Source: Gammaproteobacteria bacterium (GTDB taxonomy: Bacteria; Pseudomonadota; Gammaproteobacteria; Pseudomonadales; Pseudohongiellaceae). From it: a DNA stretch of 8,491 nucleotides. Made by a program: the position numbers and the translations under genes. Positions 6,441 to 8,491 of this stretch are shown here, in pieces. Position 1 is the first letter of the stretch. Each line of letters begins with the position of its first letter. The stretch is taken from contig RKSA01000234.1 in assembly GCA_007571115.1 (NCBI GenBank), forward strand, positions 1 through 8,491. Direction: 5' to 3'. The notes under the pieces are model-generated. The model was given only the letters and a program-made list of their open reading frames with translations, was not told where the DNA came from and did no database searches.

Positions 6441-7910
6441 GCCCGAGCAGCGCCGCCCTGCCTCGCGCAATTGCGCGAGGAACCGCTGCGTATCGCGCAG
6501 GCAGCGCAAGTCGAGCAATACGCAGCCGTCGTGGATCCTGCCGATCACCGGCCGGGGCAGCCCGCGCAACTCCCGGGCAAGGCGCCTGAGCGCAGCGTCC
6601 CTTGCGCCTTTCGCGGCGGCCGGCGCAAGGCGCAAGGCGCTGCTCGCGAGCTGCTCCAGCGGCAGTGCGCCGCTGCCGATCTGGCTCTGGCAGGCGACCA
6701 GCGACACTTCGACGCCGGGCCCAAGCGCTTCGCCAACGTCTTCGAGCAAGGCTTCGCCGAGTGCGCGAATTTCCGCTGCTGGGCGAGTCAGGTCGGCGAG
6801 CAGGGGCAATCGCTCCGGCAGCCGCTGCGGATCACGGTACAGCTTGAGCACTTCGACCAGGGCGGCGATCGTGATCTTGTCGACGCGCAAGGCGCGTTTC
6901 AAGGGATTGCGTCGCATCCGCTCGACGAGCTCGCGGCTTCCGGCGATGATTCCGGCCTGGGGGCCGCCGAGCAGCTTGTCGCCGCTGAAACTGACGAGCC
7001 CCGCGCCTTCGGCGAGGGCCTCGGCGACGGTGAGGGTCTGCGGCAGGCCGAACCGCTCCAGCTCGACCAGGGCGCCCGAACCGAGATCGTGGCAAAAAGG
7101 CAGGCCGCGTTCCCGAGCCAATTCGCCGAGATCGAGGCCGGAAACCGATTTGCTGAAACCGCGCACTGCGTAATTGCTGGTATGCACTTTCAGCAACAGC
7201 GCGGTATTTTCGCCGATCGCGCTGGCGTAGTCGTGGCGGTGCGTGCGGTTGGTCGTTCCGACTTCCCTGAGAATGCAATGGGCGGCCTGCATGACCTCGG
7301 GCATGCGGAAAGAGCCGCCGATCTCGACGAGCTCGCCCCGGGAAACGAGCACTTCGCGCCCCGCGGCGAGGGTGTTGAGCATCAGCAATACCGCAGCAGC
7401 GTTGTTGTTGACGACGGTCGCGGCTTCCGCGCCGGTCAGCTCGCAGAGCAGCGCCTCGACATGCTCGTCGCGCTCGCCGCGTTGCCCCGTGGCGAGATCG
7501 TATTCGAGATTGCAGGCGTTCGCGGCTGCCGCGGCGATCGCCTGCAAAGCTTCCGGGGGAAGGATCGAGCGACCGAGATTGGTATGCACGACGACCCCGC
7601 TGAGGTTGAAAGCCGGACGCAGCGACGCGCTAAACCGCGCTCTCACCCGGCGCTGCAAGGCCGCGAACACGCTGGCGGGAAAATCGTCGGACTCGACTCG
7701 CGCAGCGACCACAGGATCACCATCGCGCAAGGCAGTGCGCAGCCCTGCGAGCTCGTCCCGCGCGGCGCGCTTGCATGCCTCGAAGCCGAACTCGTCGACG
7801 AGCCCGGCAAGCTCGGGAGAATTGAGCAGCCGATCGATCGAAGGCAGCGCGCGCAACTGCCGCCCAAGCTGCGCAGCGCGCCTCGCATCATGATCCTTGC
7901 TTGCTGGCAC
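6381..7910 (-). CDS. selA: L-seryl-tRNA(Sec) selenium transferase (selenocysteine synthase)
   Basis: A cytoplasmic PLP enzyme that converts seryl-tRNA(Sec) to selenocysteyl-tRNA(Sec) using selenophosphate, the step that charges tRNA for UGA-directed selenocysteine. From GTG 7910 it is 509 residues, against about 463 in E. coli. Conserved blocks in order: LPSIDRLL near the N-terminus (tRNA-binding domain), HTNLGR (109-114), NNNAAAVLLML (168-178), SRGELVEIGGSFR (190-202), EVGTTNRTH (216-224), KVHTSNY (241-247), DLGSG (275-279), and the PLP lysine in SFSGDKLLGGPQAG (K312, equivalent to E. coli K295). The enzyme should be active. The frame is open farther upstream to 8126, but that part is not SelA-like. 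GTG 7910 has a GGGG six bases upstream and gives about 10 residues more than E. coli; TTG in RQLRALP is another option. After FLAQL, where E. coli SelA nearly ends, about 28 extra residues follow, ending in Cys and running into the convergent MFS gene. No selB follows. Confidence 0.96.
   Translation of the reverse strand: MPASKDHDARRAAQLGRQLRALPSIDRLLNSPELAGLVDEFGFEACKRAARDELAGLRTALRDGDPVVAARVESDDFPASVFAALQRRVRARFSASLRPAFNLSGVVVHTNLGRSILPPEALQAIAAAAANACNLEYDLATGQRGERDEHVEALLCELTGAEAATVVNNNAAAVLLMLNTLAAGREVLVSRGELVEIGGSFRMPEVMQAAHCILREVGTTNRTHRHDYASAIGENTALLLKVHTSNYAVRGFSKSVSGLDLGELARERGLPFCHDLGSGALVELERFGLPQTLTVAEALAEGAGLVSFSGDKLLGGPQAGIIAGSRELVERMRRNPLKRALRVDKITIAALVEVLKLYRDPQRLPERLPLLADLTRPAAEIRALGEALLEDVGEALGPGVEVSLVACQSQIGSGALPLEQLASSALRLAPAAAKGARDAALRRLARELRGLPRPVIGRIHDGCVLLDLRCLRDTQRFLAQLREAGRRCSGSGREAGIVEADSKAKAQQC
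6461..6480. repeat. Perfect 20-bp palindrome between convergent gene ends
   Basis: CCTCGCGCAATTGCGCGAGG is fully self-complementary: an 8-bp GC-rich stem around AATT. It begins 21 bases after the MFS stop and lies inside selA, where it encodes the conserved FLAQLRE near the end of the SelA domain. In both transcripts it could fold into a stable hairpin, protecting or ending the MFS mRNA. There is no T-run after it on either strand, so it is not a classical intrinsic terminator. Confidence 0.55.
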
Positions 7911-7967
7911 GGCTTGCCCCGGAACGGCTCGACAAAGCGCAACTCTAGCATAGCTGCGGGCTGACTC

Positions 7968-7974
7968 CCTCCTT
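7968..7974 (-). promoter_or_regulatory. Consensus Shine-Dalgarno-like AAGGAGG upstream of selA
   Basis: Read on the minus strand this is a full AAGGAGG. The next ATG (7951) is 16 bases away, farther than usual, and is not in the selA frame. No ATG, GTG or TTG in the selA frame follows within normal spacing; the first is GTG 7910, 57 bases downstream. The motif could be chance, or could serve a short unrecognised leader frame or an unusual start. Confidence 0.25.
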
Positions 7975-7993
7975 GGCGAAAGGCATCGGAAAG

Positions 7994-8013
7994 CCCCCTT
8001 CCATGGAAGGGGG
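7994..8013. repeat. Perfect 20-bp palindrome, possible operator
   Basis: CCCCCTTCCATGGAAGGGGG equals its own reverse complement over all 20 bases. It could form an 8-bp stem with a CATG loop in RNA or be bound by a dimeric regulator as DNA. It ends 22 bp before the TATACT hexamer, about where a -35 element would begin, and lies 84 bp upstream of the selA GTG, so a regulator bound here could affect both genes (inference). No T-run follows, so a rho-independent terminator is unlikely. Confidence 0.6.
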
Positions 8014-8035
8014 GAGTGATTCAGTGGCTTCGTTG

Positions 8036-8041
8036 TATACT
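8036..8041 (+). promoter_or_regulatory. Candidate -10 element for the dehydrogenase gene
   Basis: TATACT matches five of six bases of the sigma-70 -10 consensus and sits directly after TTG, 53 bases before the ATG at 8095. It implies transcription starting near 8048 and a leader of about 45 bases. No recognisable -35 hexamer lies 16-18 bases upstream; that position is occupied by the right edge of the palindrome and GAGTG, which would fit an activator-dependent promoter. Assignment is by eye only. Confidence 0.4.
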
Positions 8042-8080
8042 GCGCGGCCAGGCGGGAAAGAGTCGGCAACGAGGCAAAAC

Positions 8081-8086
8081 GGGGAG
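8081..8086 (+). promoter_or_regulatory. Ribosome binding site of the dehydrogenase gene
   Basis: GGGGAG lies eight bases before ATG 8095. An ATG five bases earlier (8090) reaches a stop after nine codons, so this site decides for 8095. Confidence 0.6.
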
Positions 8087-8094
8087 TCGATGCA

Positions 8095-8491
8095 ATGTCG
8101 GGCAAGAAGCCGCTGCTGATCGTCAACGAATTTGATCGCGAGACGATCGCCGAACTCGAGCAGCACTACGAGACCTATCACCTGGCGCCGCTTTCCGAGG
8201 ACGGAAAGCGCGCCCTGATCGAGCGGCTCGATGGCCATTGCCAGGCTGCTGCCAGCGCTTCCTGGGCCTGCGACGAATTCGTCTACGAGCTCGGTTCGCT
8301 GCGAGTGCTCGCGTGCTTCGGCGTCGGCGTCGACGGAATCGACTTCGACCGCGCCAGCTCGGCGGGAATCGCGGTCAGCAATACCCCCGACGTGCTCAAC
8401 GACGCCGTCGCCGACCAGCACCGATGGATCTTCAACAAGGTCGCGCTGTTCGTGCCCTCCGTCGGCATCATCACCGCCGTCAACCTCTCCG
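8095..8491 (+). CDS. D-2-hydroxyacid dehydrogenase, N-terminal part (3' end cut by window; atypical from 8416)
   Basis: The start of an NAD(P)-dependent D-2-hydroxyacid dehydrogenase (glyoxylate/hydroxypyruvate reductase group), which would interconvert 2-oxo and 2-hydroxy acids in the cytoplasm; substrate unassigned. ATG 8095 is supported by GGGGAG at 8081-8086, eight bases upstream. The visible 132 residues contain the substrate-binding domain, with VLACFGVGVDGID (71-83) and GIAVSNTPDVLNDAVAD (91-107), both highly characteristic. In the family the next residues are normally a helix such as LALGLLL, leading to the Rossmann GxGxxG domain. Here residue 108 onward reads QHRWIFNKVALF and continues hydrophobic, unlike the family, although the frame stays open with G/C-ending codons. 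The Rossmann domain, catalytic Arg/Glu/His and C-terminus are not in the window, so function cannot be judged complete. It is divergent from selA across a 184-bp spacer. Confidence 0.8.
   Translation, partial: MSGKKPLLIVNEFDRETIAELEQHYETYHLAPLSEDGKRALIERLDGHCQAAASASWACDEFVYELGSLRVLACFGVGVDGIDFDRASSAGIAVSNTPDVLNDAVADQHRWIFNKVALFVPSVGIITAVNLS

Larger units (their letters stand above)
7911..8094. promoter_or_regulatory. Divergent intergenic region between selA and the dehydrogenase gene
   Basis: This 184-bp spacer is the longest non-coding stretch in the window and must hold promoters for both divergent genes. It contains a perfect 20-bp palindrome at 7994-8013, a TATACT hexamer at 8036-8041 pointing toward the dehydrogenase, and a Shine-Dalgarno-like sequence at 8081-8086. 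On the minus strand it has an AAGGAGG at 7974-7968 and a weak TATGCT -10-like hexamer at 7952-7947 toward selA. No convincing TTGACA-type -35 element is seen for either direction. No tRNA(Sec) cloverleaf is apparent. Confidence 0.6.

Noticed and set aside
6438..6480. The MFS stop is UGA, followed 21 bases later by a hairpin and a long in-frame open frame, beside selA: possible selenocysteine readthrough.
   Set aside because: The MFS protein is already full length at this UGA, the extension is selA antisense, no redox motif surrounds the codon, and the hairpin is a perfect palindrome without the bulged features of a bacterial SECIS.
6622..6640. Short tandem GGCGCAA-type units.
   Set aside because: Only about two and a half copies within selA coding sequence; explained by Leu/Ala/Arg codon bias.
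7643..7951. A small minus-strand frame starting at ATG 7951 downstream of AAGGAGG.
   Set aside because: It overlaps selA in another frame, its spacing from the AAGGAGG is too long, and its product resembles a shifted reading of selA.
6471..7964. A plus-strand open frame of about 497 codons antisense to selA, in the same frame as the MFS gene.
   Set aside because: It is antisense to a highly conserved selA sequence; its product is Gln/Arg/Ala-rich with no recognisable motif.
7911..8126. A longer N-terminus for SelA, since the frame is open back to 8126.
   Set aside because: The added 72 residues are not SelA-like, cross the divergent spacer and run into the start of the dehydrogenase gene.

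Overview
The window is GC-rich (roughly two thirds G+C by eye), densely packed bacterial DNA with high-GC third codon positions. The gene content (a TgpA-like transglutaminase beside a MoxR ATPase, a Bcr/CflA drug-efflux MFS protein, bacterial SelA, a D-2-hydroxyacid dehydrogenase) fits a high-GC proteobacterium, possibly a gammaproteobacterium. No rRNA, tRNA or species marker is present, so this placement is tentative. The window opens inside one gene and closes inside another.

Left part, 1-5202, plus strand: three tightly spaced genes that look like one operon. They are (i) a polytopic membrane protein with a complete transglutaminase-like Cys-His-Asp site (5' end cut by the window edge), (ii) a MoxR-family AAA+ ATPase 27 bp downstream, and (iii) a probably exported TPR-rich protein of no recognised family whose start overlaps the MoxR gene by 53 bp. 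MoxR ATPases are commonly encoded with DUF58/VWA and transglutaminase-membrane proteins and are thought to act as chaperones or assembly factors for envelope or cell-surface processes. The TPR protein is the plausible third partner. No DUF58 or VWA gene lies in the window; if one belongs here it would be upstream.

Centre, 5238-6440, plus strand: a complete 12-TM Bcr/CflA-type MFS efflux gene with a GTG start, 35 bp after the TPR gene and probably co-transcribed with it.

Right part: selA (L-seryl-tRNA(Sec) selenium transferase) runs on the minus strand from 7910 to 6381. Its 3' end overlaps the end of the MFS gene by 60 bp, and a perfect 20-bp palindrome lies just beyond the MFS stop. SelA makes selenocysteyl-tRNA, so the organism should make selenoproteins; selB and selC are not in the window. 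A 184-bp divergent intergenic region (7911-8094) carries a second perfect 20-bp palindrome, a TATACT -10-like element and clear ribosome binding sites. From 8095 a D-2-hydroxyacid dehydrogenase begins; its N-terminal half is canonical up to about 8415, after which the frame stays open but no longer resembles the family.

Points most worth checking: the transglutaminase/MoxR/TPR cassette with its unassigned exported TPR component, the abrupt loss of family similarity at 8416, the SelA C-terminal extension with its convergent overlap, and the two 20-bp palindromes. I saw no CRISPR array, insertion sequence, tRNA or origin.
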